Of a stretch of DNA of 64,000 bases, positions 1 to 7,898 are shown piece by piece. The stretch is from Mesorhizobium norvegicum. GTDB taxonomy: Bacteria > Pseudomonadota > Alphaproteobacteria > Rhizobiales > Rhizobiaceae. The notes under the pieces are model-generated. The model did not search any database. It saw only the letters and a program-made list of their open reading frames with translations, and was not told the origin of the DNA. The stretch is taken from assembly GCF_004919685.1 (NCBI RefSeq), contig NZ_SMYZ01000060.1:1-64000 (forward strand). The letters are read 5' to 3'. How positions within the stretch are numbered: position 1 is the first letter of the stretch; each line of letters starts with the position of its first letter. Made by a program: the position numbers and the translations under genes.

Positions 1-192
1 CGATCCATCCCTATCAAGTGGTTCGTGAGAGCGCTGTCGAAAGCCGGTTCGAGGCGCTGCATGGGACGACGCCCACGCCGCTGGTCGGGCGTGAGGAGGA
101 GGTCGACCTGCTGCAGCGCCACTGGCATCGCGCGAGAAGTGGTGAAGGTCGTGTGGTGCTGCTCTCAGGCGAGCCCGGCATCGGAAAGTCGC
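1..192 (+). pseudogene. Fragment of adenylate cyclase-type AAA ATPase
   Basis: From about position 3 the reading frame gives an internal piece of a multidomain class III cyclase/ATPase protein. It shows the linker before the ATPase (LVGREEEVDLL) and ends right after the Walker A motif GEPGIGKSR. After about 192 the similarity stops and the frame continues with unrelated residues until a stop near 278. The rest of the ATPase and the TPR region are absent, so this is a truncated remnant. Its 5' part lies outside the window. Bases 193-270 match nothing I recognise and form the junction with the soxA remnant. Confidence 0.6.
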
Positions 193-270
193 GCCAGAAG
201 ATCTCCGATCGCGTCGCCGAAATGCGCACGCTGCCGAAGGGCATCGACCAGCGCTCGGCCTGCCGGCATC

Positions 271-516
271 CAGACTAGCGCGCATGTCGTCGCCAAGGGC
301 GCGACACCGGGTCCCGACACCGACCAGGGCTACGTCACCTCCGTCTGCCACTCGCCGATGCTCGGCCAGTGGATTGGCCTTGGACTGGTCGAGCGCGGTC
401 GCGAACGCTTCGGCGAAATCGTCCGTGCCCATGATCCGCTGCGTGGCGAGGACTACGACATCGAGATCTGCAATCCGGTCTTCTACGATCCCGAGGGAGG
501 ACGCCAGCGTGCCTGA
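271..516 (+). pseudogene. soxA: 3' remnant of sarcosine oxidase alpha subunit
   Basis: The frame ending at TGA 514-516 encodes about 81 residues that match the very C-terminus of the heterotetrameric sarcosine oxidase alpha subunit, within the GcvT-like folate-binding domain: a GYVTSV motif, a P-LG-IGLGLV segment and a terminal VFYDPEGGR. A complete SoxA is near 1,000 residues, so more than 90% is missing. The upstream sequence comes from an unrelated ATPase gene, so a deletion or rearrangement fused the two. The stop overlaps the soxG start by 8 bp, which preserves the usual soxA-soxG coupling. Confidence 0.7.
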
Positions 517-1147
517 TTTTACCTGGACCGCCAGTTCGCCACTGCAGCATGCGACCACTCCCGGCCGCCGTGGCGCGACCGTGCAACTGCCTGGCATCGC
601 CTTGTCGGAGATGCGCGATTTCAGCCTGGTCCTGATCCTTGCCCGGCGCGGGCAGGGGCTGGCTACCGCCAAGGCAGCGAAGGCTCGGTTCGGAGTCGAA
701 GCGCCGTCGAAGCCGCAGACCGTCGCGGGTAAATCTGCGACGCTGATCTGGTCAGGTGCCGATCAGTTCTATGCGCTGTTTGCCAGCGCGCAGGGGCAGT
801 CGCCGGTTGCGGCGCTGCGCGACAATTTTGCAGACAAGGCATCGCTTTCCGATCAGTCGGATGGCCGTGCGCTGATCCGGATATCCGGCCCGAGCGCGCG
901 CAACATGCTGGCCAAGCTATCGTCGCTCGATCTCGACGACGCGGTCTTCCCGGTCGGTGCAGCGGCAGCGACCTCGATCGACCACACCGGCGTCAATTTG
1001 TGGCGCGACGCAGATGCCGCCGAAGGCTCGCCAGTTTTCAACATACTGGTTTTCACCAGCTTCGCTGACAGCATCTGGCACACCATACTCGACTCGTCGG
1101 CGGAATATGGCGTCGAAGTGCTGGGGTCTAGTGCCTTCGCTGAGTGA
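509..1147 (+). CDS. soxG: Sarcosine oxidase gamma subunit
   Basis: Encodes 212 residues resembling SoxG, the small subunit of heterotetrameric sarcosine oxidase, which oxidatively demethylates sarcosine with transfer of the C1 unit to tetrahydrofolate. GTG 509 is chosen because the N-terminus (PDFTWTASSPLQHA) matches the family and it overlaps the soxA stop in the normal operon manner. The length is typical (about 190-210). No soxB or soxD, and only the 3' end of soxA, are present, so unless another copy exists the protein has no partners here and is probably a non-functional leftover. The coding frame itself appears intact. Confidence 0.75.
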   Translation: MPDFTWTASSPLQHATTPGRRGATVQLPGIALSEMRDFSLVLILARRGQGLATAKAAKARFGVEAPSKPQTVAGKSATLIWSGADQFYALFASAQGQSPVAALRDNFADKASLSDQSDGRALIRISGPSARNMLAKLSSLDLDDAVFPVGAAAATSIDHTGVNLWRDADAAEGSPVFNILVFTSFADSIWHTILDSSAEYGVEVLGSSAFAE

Positions 1148-1480
1148 CCGGCCAGAAGCGTCCGCGGCAGAGAGGTATTGACTGTTGAATCCAGCCAAAC
1201 CGCACAATGCCTTTGCCCTATGCGAAACCTAGACGCGCCTGTTCAGGATTGCTGGCCGAACGACATTCTCATGGGGCTGGACCGAAGATGGAAACTGTCC
1301 AAATGACGCGCATTGGTCAGCGGAATGCCGCTGCAAATCCGATCAGAATCTTTGATTGCAGAGCAGAATCCGCGCAGCGTTCAAAGCGGCATCGCTGGGA
1401 GACGTCGTCAGCCGCAGTCTCCTCGATGCGCTTGGATACGAGATGACGGACAAGACGCTCGAATTTAGTGAGAAGAGCGG
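1148..1480 (+). other. Gap with possible gene remnant
   Basis: No convincing gene. A short frame from about 1370 to the TAG at 1484-1486 reads like a protein C-terminus (FKAASLGDVVSRSLLDALGYEM...) but is closed upstream by a stop. It may be a decayed gene of unknown identity. This fits the degraded state of the flanking soxA and ATPase fragments. Confidence 0.3.
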
Positions 1481-2548
1481 ATGTTAGAGATGCAAGCCGT
1501 AGCTCGTACGTTCAGTTTTTATCTGTTGCCGACGTTCTCGCTACAAGCGTTCTCGTCGGCAGTAGAGGTATTGAGGCTTGCCAATGAAGTGGTTGGAAGG
1601 AACGTCTATGATTGGCAAGTCATCTCGAGCGACGGACAACCCGTTGTTTCGAGCAGCCGGCTGGTGGTTAACGCTGACATTGCATTGCGATTTGAACGTG
1701 AGCGCAACCAAAGACCTAACCCAACATCGGCCGCGATAGTCTGTGGGGGGAGCACCTTTCCCGGCTCTAACTTGCAACTTGATGCGTGGTTAAGAGAGTG
1801 TCGTAACCGCCGCACAAGCCTTGTCGGCATAGGCAGCGGTAGCATAGTCCTTGCGCGAGCCGGACTTGCAGAAGGGCGTCGTTGCGCAATTCACTGGGAA
1901 CAGTTTCCCCTTTTTTTGGAGCGGTTCCCAACGGTAGCCGCTACTCAGACGGCGTTTGAGCAGGATGGGGACCTGTCCACTTGCTCCGGTGGGGACGCAC
2001 CCTTTGATATGTTCCTGCGCTTCGTGGAGCGCGATCATGGGGCCGTTGTGGTAAATCGAATTTGCGGAAAGGCTATTGCGTGCCGGACGCGTTCGGCTGG
2101 AGAGCGTCAGCGCCTGCCTTTTCATTCTCGCGTAAGACTCAATCATAAGGCGGTGATCAAAGTCATCGATCAGATGGAGGCAAATGTTGACAACCCAATG
2201 CAGGTTGACGCGCTTGTGGCGTCAACCGGCATGTCGCGTCGTCAGATTGAGCGTCTATTTGCAAGCGAACTGGGTCGCTCGCCGAGCCGTTACTACCTAG
2301 CGCTTCGTCTCGAACGCGCGCACCTGCTTCTTATCAGCTCGCGCCTGTCAGTTTTGGAAATTGCAATAGCATGTGGATTTGCCACGGCTTCACACTTTAC
2401 CAAGGTCTATCGCGAAGCCTACGGAAGCAACCCAAATCAAACCCGGTTGCTATCTCGCGGACATGAGCAGAACCGACCGATTGGGTCTGCTCAACCGACA
2501 CCAATGGCAACCCAACTGATCCAAAGGCACGCACGGCATGCCGAATGA
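1481..2548 (+). CDS. GlxA-family AraC-type transcriptional regulator
   Basis: 355 residues. Residues 1 to about 190 form a DJ-1/PfpI-like domain; the nucleophile-elbow region reads GIGSGSIVLARAGL, so the cysteine of related amidotransferases is not present. Residues about 215-325 form the AraC double helix-turn-helix (DALVASTGMSRRQIERLF; ILEIAIACGF-type second helix). Regulators of this class (GlxA, GbdR, ArgR types) control catabolism of amines, arginine, betaine or sarcosine, so a former link with the adjacent sox genes is plausible. Base composition looks lower in GC than most of the window, which could indicate separate acquisition. The start at 1481 has only a weak purine-rich site (GAAGAG); ATG 1490 is an alternative. 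Confidence 0.8.
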   Translation: MLEMQAVARTFSFYLLPTFSLQAFSSAVEVLRLANEVVGRNVYDWQVISSDGQPVVSSSRLVVNADIALRFERERNQRPNPTSAAIVCGGSTFPGSNLQLDAWLRECRNRRTSLVGIGSGSIVLARAGLAEGRRCAIHWEQFPLFLERFPTVAATQTAFEQDGDLSTCSGGDAPFDMFLRFVERDHGAVVVNRICGKAIACRTRSAGERQRLPFHSRVRLNHKAVIKVIDQMEANVDNPMQVDALVASTGMSRRQIERLFASELGRSPSRYYLALRLERAHLLLISSRLSVLEIAIACGFATASHFTKVYREAYGSNPNQTRLLSRGHEQNRPIGSAQPTPMATQLIQRHARHAE

Positions 2549-3581
2549 TCGATTGATCATTCCGCTGAAAGAAGACTGGGGAAGGCGCAAACGTCGCCGC
2601 TCCTTGGAAGTGGTCTGATTGTATCCGAGTTTTGCCCTCACGATCTCGACGCCAGCGGACAACTGCAGGCTCGATTGTCGAGCTTCGCCGCTACCAAGAT
2701 CGAAAGGCCGTCCCTGTGTCGCGCTTGCCGTTCGCTCGGACTTCTCGATCGAGGAGCAGGTCCAGGCCGGCGGGGCCACCTAGCTCGACCGGCCAACTCA
2801 TCGGCGGGTGAGCCAATCGAACTCGGTGAGGTTGAATTTGGAAGGCATGTGAGGTGGGCGCTTGAGGATCGCACCGGTCATTTGGTCGAGCGGGCCTGGC
2901 TCGTCGCGAGGGGCTGCTGCACTGTGGCAGCAACCAAATCCGATCGTTGCAACGAAGAACCTCTTCCCTGCTTGCCAAACTAAATTCCCTGATAGGTGCG
3001 ATAGGGAATTTCAAATCTAAATTATTGGAATCATTGCCAAATACCGGGTGATTTTTGGCACGCTCGCTCTTTTTTTGCTAGATTTCCCTGTTTTTGGCGG
3101 GTTATCAGGGAAAGTCAGCCAGAGACCAGTTCGCTCCTAACTGGCAGTACCACCATTATCGTTATTTATCAATGGCTTATAGACTATTCTGACCTCGGTT
3201 AGCCCCTATCTGGCGAACCTCGTTGCATCGCTTTGATTTCGTTGACTTATGGTGGGCTACTGACAACCTGCGGGGTGCGCCACTGTTGCTGCGGACCGGG
3301 CGGGACAGGCGCTTTTTGCCATTCGTGGTCAGGATATGAAACCGGGAAAACCATCCTGTTCACCGTACCGCCACGCCCGGTTGACGCGATCCGCAGCAGT
3401 CAAGGAACGCCGGCCCCAAACAATCGTTCCAGCAAGGATTTTAACGTATCGGCGGCCAATTCAGCGAGCGTGGAATGACTAGTCAATCGAGTGTCGGAAG
3501 CGTACAAAGCAAGGGTCGCCAGCCTATGAACGGGCGCTGGCGATTGAAAGAGTCGATCACGCTTTCGCCCCTCCATGGGAG
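2549..3581. other. Non-coding stretch of about 1 kb
   Basis: I see no supportable gene on either strand. Open frames here lack recognisable domains and ribosome sites. The part from about 2990 to 3230 is clearly richer in A+T than the surroundings, with short repeats of a TTTCCCTG/CAGGGAAA type (around 2990, 3086 and 3110), and may be the scar of an old mobile element. The 3' part carries the EcfG-type promoter at 3404-3428, so roughly the last 150 bases are probably the leader of the histidine kinase gene. Confidence 0.5.
3404..3428 (+). promoter_or_regulatory. EcfG-type general stress promoter
   Basis: GGAAC at 3404-3408 and CGTT at 3425-3428 are separated by exactly 16 bases. This is the alphaproteobacterial EcfG consensus (GGAAC-N16/17-CGTT). 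It points toward the HWE kinase gene, leaving a leader of about 145 bases. The match is exact; activity is inferred. Confidence 0.6.
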
Positions 3582-4682
3582 ATGAGCGATGACGGTCACC
3601 GACATAGCGGACGCCGACCGGTCAAGCACATGTCCAGAGTAGTCGCCAAGTCCGAAGAGCAGAAGGACGCCGAAGCCGAAGTCGAGGGCTTTCAGGACGA
3701 CCTTGGCCCGTTCGTGGTTGCCGCCGAGACAACACGAATGGCCATGGTTTTCACCGATGCGAAAGAGCCCGGCAATCCCATCATCTTTGCCAATGACGCG
3801 TTCCTCGCCCTGACCGGATACGCTAGGGATGAGGTTTTGGGTCAGCCCTTCAATTTCCTGATGGCGAACGGCGCCGACACCCGAGCCCTGAAACGCATCA
3901 AGGTCGAGTTCGAAGCCAATGCGGAGACGGGTGCGGAAATCCTTTACAGGCGCAAGGATGGCAGCGAATTCTGGGCGGGCCTTTTTGCCAGTCCTGTCCA
4001 GGACAAGAACGGCGCCGTGGTTCAGTATTTTGCTTCCTTCGTCGATCTCACCAGACACAAGGAAGAGCAGGCGCAATCCAAAATGCTCATCGACGAACTG
4101 AACCATCGCGTGAAGAATACGCTGGCAACAGTGCAGTCGATCGTCTGGCAGGCCTCACGAGCCAATTCCGATCCGAAAGCGATCCGCGAAGCCGTCGAGT
4201 CCCGGCTGTTTGCGCTCTCCCGGTCGCACAATTTGCTGACCCGTGAAAATTGGCACAGCGCCGGGCTGCTCGACGTGCTGCACGATGCCCTGGAACCGTT
4301 CGGCGTCACCGACGGGCGGGCCGAGCGACTGGTGATAACAGGTGACAATATCCGCCTCTCGACAAAGGCCTCGCTGGCGCTTGGCATTGCCTTTAACGAA
4401 CTCGCGACCAACGCGGTGAAATATGGTGCGTTTTCCAACGACAAGGGCTCGATCCGGATCGACTGGACGATCGAGCCGACCTCGGAAGGCCGTCGACTGT
4501 TCCTGTCCTGGCGCGAAAAGGACGGACCGCCAGTTACGCCACCGCTGCGAAAGGGATTCGGCTCGCGCGTGATCGAGCGCGGCCTGACCCATGAACTCGA
4601 AGGCACTGTGCAACTCGACTATCGCCCGGACGGGTTGATCTGCACGATGAACATTCCGGTACCGGGAATTCGCGATGGATAA
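3582..4682 (+). CDS. HWE-family sensor histidine kinase with Cys-less LOV/PAS domain
   Basis: 366-residue soluble kinase. Residues about 45-158 are a PAS domain of LOV type (NPIIFANDAFLALTGY, then RRKDGSEFW). The flavin-adduct motif GRNCRFLQ is replaced by GQPFNFLM (87-94), so the photoactive Cys is a Phe. The phosphoacceptor His175 lies in DELNHRVKNTLATVQS; the N box is NELATNAVKYG (Asn277); the family hallmark W-x-E is Trp310/Glu312. HWE kinases often feed the alphaproteobacterial general stress response. It overlaps the next gene, a single-domain response regulator, by 8 bp, as in LovK/LovR-type pairs. An exact EcfG-type promoter lies upstream. ATG 3582 has GGGAG very close to it; Met17 (3630) is an alternative start. 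Confidence 0.88.
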   Translation: MSDDGHRHSGRRPVKHMSRVVAKSEEQKDAEAEVEGFQDDLGPFVVAAETTRMAMVFTDAKEPGNPIIFANDAFLALTGYARDEVLGQPFNFLMANGADTRALKRIKVEFEANAETGAEILYRRKDGSEFWAGLFASPVQDKNGAVVQYFASFVDLTRHKEEQAQSKMLIDELNHRVKNTLATVQSIVWQASRANSDPKAIREAVESRLFALSRSHNLLTRENWHSAGLLDVLHDALEPFGVTDGRAERLVITGDNIRLSTKASLALGIAFNELATNAVKYGAFSNDKGSIRIDWTIEPTSEGRRLFLSWREKDGPPVTPPLRKGFGSRVIERGLTHELEGTVQLDYRPDGLICTMNIPVPGIRDG

Positions 4683-5040
4683 ACTACTTTCTGGCCGGCG
4701 CTTCCTCGTTGTCGAAGATGAAATTCTGGTCCTGATGATGATTGAGGACATGCTGGGCGATCTTGGATGCCAGTCAGTGACCTCAGCCGCTACGATCGAA
4801 AAGGCGATCGCCCTGATCGAAGCGCAGGTTTTCGATGCCGCCATGCTGGACATGAATCTCGATGGCGACGACAGCAATACCGTGGCCGACGCGCTTGCGG
4901 AGCGTGGTGTGCCGTTCATCTACTCGACCGGCAACAGCGGTCGCGATATGCGCGAGGGTTTCAGCAAACGTGCCGTCCTTCGAAAACCGTTCAGCTTTGA
5001 CGAACTGACCACCACACTCGAACGCCTGCTTTCCAGCTGA
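4675..5040 (+). CDS. Single-domain response regulator
   Basis: 121 residues consisting only of a CheY-like receiver. Acidic residues Glu14/Asp15, phosphoacceptor Asp59 (AMLDMNLDG), Ser84/Thr85 and Lys104 (LRKPF) are all in place. There is no output domain, so it probably acts as a phosphate sink, a phosphorelay intermediate or a competitor for the kinase, as LovR does in Caulobacter. Its start overlaps the end of the kinase gene by 8 bp, implying translational coupling and a cognate pair. It is followed by a convergent hydrolase gene 63 bp further on. Confidence 0.88.
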   Translation: MDKLLSGRRFLVVEDEILVLMMIEDMLGDLGCQSVTSAATIEKAIALIEAQVFDAAMLDMNLDGDDSNTVADALAERGVPFIYSTGNSGRDMREGFSKRAVLRKPFSFDELTTTLERLLSS

Positions 5041-5103
5041 CCGAGGGAAAGAAGACTCCTTTGTTTGGCCGGCTGACATTGCGCCTCACCTCAGACGTCG
5101 GGA

Positions 5104-5964
5104 CTAGATGGTACGCAAGAATGCCAGGATTTCTGCCGCGAGCACCTCCGGCGCCTCTTCAGCCATATGGTGTCCGCAGGCGATGCCTTTTCCCCGCAGG
5201 CTTGTCGTCCACGGGCGCCATACGCCGAGAACGTCGCCATAAAGCCGTTCCAGATCATCGCGCATCGACCACAGAACCATGGTGGGACATTGGACCCGTC
5301 GTCCAGCCTTTCGGTCATCCGCGTCGTGCAGATGGTCGATCGAGAGACCTGCCCTATAATCCTCGACCATCCCATGGATGACACGAGCGTCGAGAATTGC
5401 CGTCCTGTAGTCCGCAAACGCCTCCGCGCCCATCTGATCGGCGGAACCGCCATACCAGGCTTGCGGGTTGGCCATGATCGCCTGTTCCGGCTTGTCGGGC
5501 TGGGCAAAGAAGAACCAGTGCCACCATTCGGTGGCGAAGCGGGCGTCACATCGCTCGAGTGCTTCAAGGATGGGAACGCCGTCCAGAACGATGAGATGCG
5601 TTACCGCGGACGGGTGATCCATCGCTGTCCGGAAAGCGGTATAGCTTCCGCGATCATGCCCGGCGACGGCAAAGCGGTCAAAACCCAGATGGCGCATGAG
5701 CGCGACACAGTCTTTTGCCTTGGCGCGCTTGGATGATCCTGCATGATCGTGTGTGTCCTCGGGAATCGAAGACTGCCCAAAACCGCGGAGGTCGGGGCAA
5801 ATCACCGTATGGTTTTTGGCGAGAAGCGGCGCAACGCGATGCCACGTGGCATGCGTGCGAGGATGGCTGTGCAGAAGCAGGACCGGCGGTCCCGAACCGC
5901 CGTGCCTCACCCGAAGCGTCGCCTCGGGCAGCTGTATTGACTCAAGTCGAAAACCTTCGAACAT
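5104..5964 (-). CDS. Alpha/beta hydrolase, haloacetate dehalogenase-like
   Basis: 286 residues from ATG 5964. This start gives a normal N-terminus; a longer upstream frame has no family similarity. The nucleophile is Asp104 in GHDRG. Asp128, the His149-Trp150 pair (HWFFFAQP) and a C-terminal GHH follow fluoroacetate dehalogenase architecture. Arg105, which binds the substrate carboxylate in those enzymes, is kept, but the second arginine four residues after the nucleophile is Tyr108, so the substrate may differ. It could also be an epoxide hydrolase-like enzyme. The gene is convergent with the response regulator. On the minus strand GGAAC-N17-GGTT occurs upstream but is very close to the start codon. 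Confidence 0.75.
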   Translation of the reverse strand: MFEGFRLESIQLPEATLRVRHGGSGPPVLLLHSHPRTHATWHRVAPLLAKNHTVICPDLRGFGQSSIPEDTHDHAGSSKRAKAKDCVALMRHLGFDRFAVAGHDRGSYTAFRTAMDHPSAVTHLIVLDGVPILEALERCDARFATEWWHWFFFAQPDKPEQAIMANPQAWYGGSADQMGAEAFADYRTAILDARVIHGMVEDYRAGLSIDHLHDADDRKAGRRVQCPTMVLWSMRDDLERLYGDVLGVWRPWTTSLRGKGIACGHHMAEEAPEVLAAEILAFLRTI

Positions 5965-6008
5965 CAAGCTTAAACCTTGCCCTGTAGTTGGAGGTTCCAC
6001 TTCTGATC

Positions 6009-6034
6009 GGAACCTTCGCCTGTCGTCGAAGGTT
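6009..6034 (+). promoter_or_regulatory. Possible EcfG-type promoter (near match)
   Basis: GGAAC at 6009 and GGTT at 6031 are 17 bases apart, one base from the CGTT consensus, and lie upstream of the small gene at 6102. The same region forms overlapping inverted repeats: AGGTTCC 5992-5998 with GGAACCT 6009-6015, and AACCTTCG 6011-6018 with CGAAGGTT 6027-6034. It may instead be an operator. Confidence 0.35.
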
Positions 6035-6101
6035 GATGTAGCAGACTGGGCGGGCGGAAGAGGCCGAAGCCGAGCCAGACTATCCGTCATGCGAGGCACA
6101 A

Positions 6102-6296
6102 ATGGCCTACACGAACGCGGGCATACCCCAAGACGAGCCTTATGGAGCAATCTACTTTGCAAAGAAGTACGGTCTCACGCTGAGAGACGCCAAGTTCATC
6201 ATCGCCGCGAATGGACCGTCGCGAAGGACGTGTGATGCGGCAGCTGCTGCATTCGTGCGGAACAAAGCCGCGCGGTTCAAAAAATGGCTACGCTGA
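6102..6296 (+). CDS. DUF3606-like small protein
   Basis: 64 residues. The core (PYGAIYFAKKYGLT, then GPSRRTCDAA) has the helix-turn pattern of small DUF3606-type proteins common in rhizobia, which often belong to stress regulons; the function is unknown. GAGG lies 7 bases before ATG 6102. It converges with, and overlaps by 20 bp, a paralogous gene on the other strand. The shared pattern is PY-x3-YFA-K-x-G-T, then GPSR-x2-CD-x-AA. Confidence 0.6.
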   Translation: MAYTNAGIPQDEPYGAIYFAKKYGLTLRDAKFIIAANGPSRRTCDAAAAAFVRNKAARFKKWLR

Positions 6297-6498
6297 GGGT
6301 TTTACTTCTTCGGCATCGAAGAAACAGATGCTGACGGATGCCCATGCAAGATGAGCCATTCTCGGCCAGATTCAAATTCTGAGCGGCTGTGTCGCACCTG
6401 AAACGTGAAGGGCCAAAGTTTTTGGTGATCCGTCGTGCCTGAGCCTGAGTGATTCCATGCTTCCTGGCGAAATAGGCTGTTTCATAGGGTTTTTGCAC
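6277..6498 (-). CDS. Second DUF3606-like small protein, convergent paralogue
   Basis: 73 residues from GTG 6498. The first 42 residues align with the neighbour at 6102 (KPYETAYFARKHGIT, GPSRFRCDTAA). The tail after about residue 42 diverges, is Cys/Arg-rich, and may be non-native. The ribosome site is weak and the start is uncertain. It may be a partly decayed copy from an inverted duplication. Confidence 0.45.
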   Translation of the reverse strand: MQKPYETAYFARKHGITQAQARRITKNFGPSRFRCDTAAQNLNLAENGSSCMGIRQHLFLRCRRSKTLSVAIF

Positions 6499-6847
6499 AG
6501 CCGGTTAGCGCCATCTTTTCTTGTTATCGATCGGCAGAGGACGAACAGCCCCGGCCGAGAACGTGTATGTGGCAAAAGGATCCGGCTTGTGAGCGGGATA
6601 CCCATATCCAAATCGACCGCCGAAATCGCCTTCAGCATCCTGATGTCGGGATGGCAATTCGGGCGGCGTACGGACTGAACCGGTGTGGTCGTGATCTTCC
6701 GTTCCGAGCGTGCCAGGTTTTTTCATGCAGCTAAAGAACTCGTCAGGCCGGTTGGTTCCTTGGTGAACCCGGACATGGTTTCTGAAACCTTTCCAGCGGA
6801 GGTGAGAGGCCAGCGGTTCCGTTGGGTTGGTCATGCCTGAGTCCATT

Positions 6848-6873
6848 GGAACAAGAATGCCGTGCGAAACGTT
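6848..6873 (+). promoter_or_regulatory. EcfG-type general stress promoter
   Basis: GGAAC 6848-6852 and CGTT 6870-6873 with exactly 17 bases between, an exact match to the EcfG consensus. It is 90 bases before the small membrane protein gene at 6963. The leader contains a perfect 8-bp inverted repeat at 6889-6907 (GGCAGGAA-caa-TTCCTGCC). Confidence 0.6.
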
Positions 6874-6962
6874 GGTGGATGTCAAAGTGGCAGGAACAAT
6901 TCCTGCCCTACAGGGCAAGAGGGCGAACGGCGAACGCGGCCGGGCGCGCTCAGGAGGCACAT

Positions 6963-7049
6963 ATGGATATCACCACAATTCTGGTCATAGTTCTTATTGT
7001 TATTCTGCTGGGTGGTGGCGGTTTTTACGGTCGCGGACGCTGGTACTAG
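6963..7049 (+). CDS. 28-residue single-span membrane protein
   Basis: Encodes 28 residues: a short MDITT N-terminus, one hydrophobic span (ILVIVLIVILLGGGG) and a polar aromatic tail ending FYGRGRWY. A consensus AGGAGG at 6952-6957 sits 5 bases before the ATG, and an exact EcfG-type promoter lies 90 bases upstream, so it is very likely translated despite its size. Similar tiny GGGGFYGRGRW-ending proteins are frequent in rhizobia. The function is unknown, presumably an inner-membrane stress protein. Confidence 0.75.
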   Translation: MDITTILVIVLIVILLGGGGFYGRGRWY

Positions 7050-7057
7050 CTCCCGTA

Positions 7058-7159
7058 ATGGATAATCAGCACAACAGCATTATGGAGGCTCGCTGGCTTC
7101 TTGCCGTACCTCTGTCGCTTGTTCTTGCGGTCCTTTTGGCCGGCTTTGTCCTTGCCTGA
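7058..7159 (+). CDS. 33-residue putative membrane peptide
   Basis: MDNQHNSIMEAR is followed by one hydrophobic span (WLLAVPLSLVLAVLLAGFVLA) to the stop. It lies 8 bases after the previous small gene, so it could be co-translated from the same stress-inducible message. It has no clear ribosome site of its own and no recognised family. Plausible but weak. Confidence 0.35.
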   Translation: MDNQHNSIMEARWLLAVPLSLVLAVLLAGFVLA

Positions 7160-7279
7160 GCGGCGTCATTCGGTAAGTCCTCCTTCGAGGCTTTCAGGAG
7201 CATTGGCGCGAGCTAAAGAGTTATGGATTGGCAGTGATATCGGGTGTTGCTGCTCGTCGGCACCCCGTACGCGGAGGGA

Positions 7280-7310
7280 CCGTGTCCTGCGCCGGGCGCA
7301 CGGTTTTTTT
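7280..7310 (+). terminator. Rho-independent terminator
   Basis: CCGTG 7280-7284 pairs with CACGG 7299-7303 around a GC-rich loop and is followed directly by seven T (7304-7310). It ends the transcription unit of the small membrane proteins. Confidence 0.6.
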
Positions 7311-7898
7311 GTTTCGTTCTGCAGGTCTGATGAACCTGCGGCGGCCAGGAGACGTCGATGCTGAGGGGCGGTCCGTACTCTCGGTGGTGATCCCGAACCT
7401 ATGACGTACAGATTAGGAATCAGAGGGTGGGGTGCTCATTTGGAGCCCTTACCTGGTTCGCCACCGAATGCGAGAACATACGAAGTATATGGCTTGGCGA
7501 ACCACCCGCTAACTGGCTGTTTTTTTGAAAAGACGACTTTCCTCTGGGCCCACCAGAATGTTAATTATCAGTAGTTTATGCCAATCTCTCACAGGTTGAT
7601 TCATCAGACTCGGCCAATCTCCTGGCGTTCGAAGGAAAATATTTTGGGCCTACGCTCCCAATCTCCTTCTCACTGAAAACACAGGTGACACGTAATACAG
7701 AAATTCTGGCGTCGAAAGAGTGCCGTGCGATCCGTGCGGTGATCGGCGGTAATGACGTGCGAATGGGATGGTTTGGCCCAAACAGATGTGCGTCAAAAAA
7801 GTCGTCAGTGGCGCGTATTCACGTCAGCTTCTTGAACAAGGCAGCTGTCCGACTGAGGATCAAGGCTAAGGAGAACCTCTGACAAAGAGAGGAATTGC
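7311..7898. other. Non-coding gap
   Basis: No gene I can support. The stretch is richer in A+T than average. A 65-codon frame at 7685-7882 has no ribosome site or family. It ends at the convergent XRE regulator gene. A small RNA cannot be excluded from sequence alone. Confidence 0.4.

Noticed and set aside
1207-1446. 79-codon plus-strand frame in the soxG/GlxA gap
   Set aside because: No similarity. A different frame in the same stretch looks more like a genuine remnant C-terminus.
2990-3230. AT-rich block with TTTCCCTG/CAGGGAAA repeats considered as an attachment site or insertion sequence end
   Set aside because: No tRNA, integrase or transposase frame nearby and no clear terminal repeats. 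Noted only as a possible scar.
5964-5998. Minus-strand GGAAC-N17-GGTT as promoter of the hydrolase gene
   Set aside because: Its -10 box would lie about 10 bases from the start codon, leaving practically no leader. It probably arises from the palindrome.
6505-6960. 151-codon minus-strand frame, possibly starting at 6834
   Set aside because: No recognised family and no ribosome site. It overlaps the EcfG-type promoter and leader of the small membrane protein. It could be real but I cannot support it.
7685-7882. 65-codon plus-strand frame
   Set aside because: No ribosome site, no family, composition unlike neighbouring genes.
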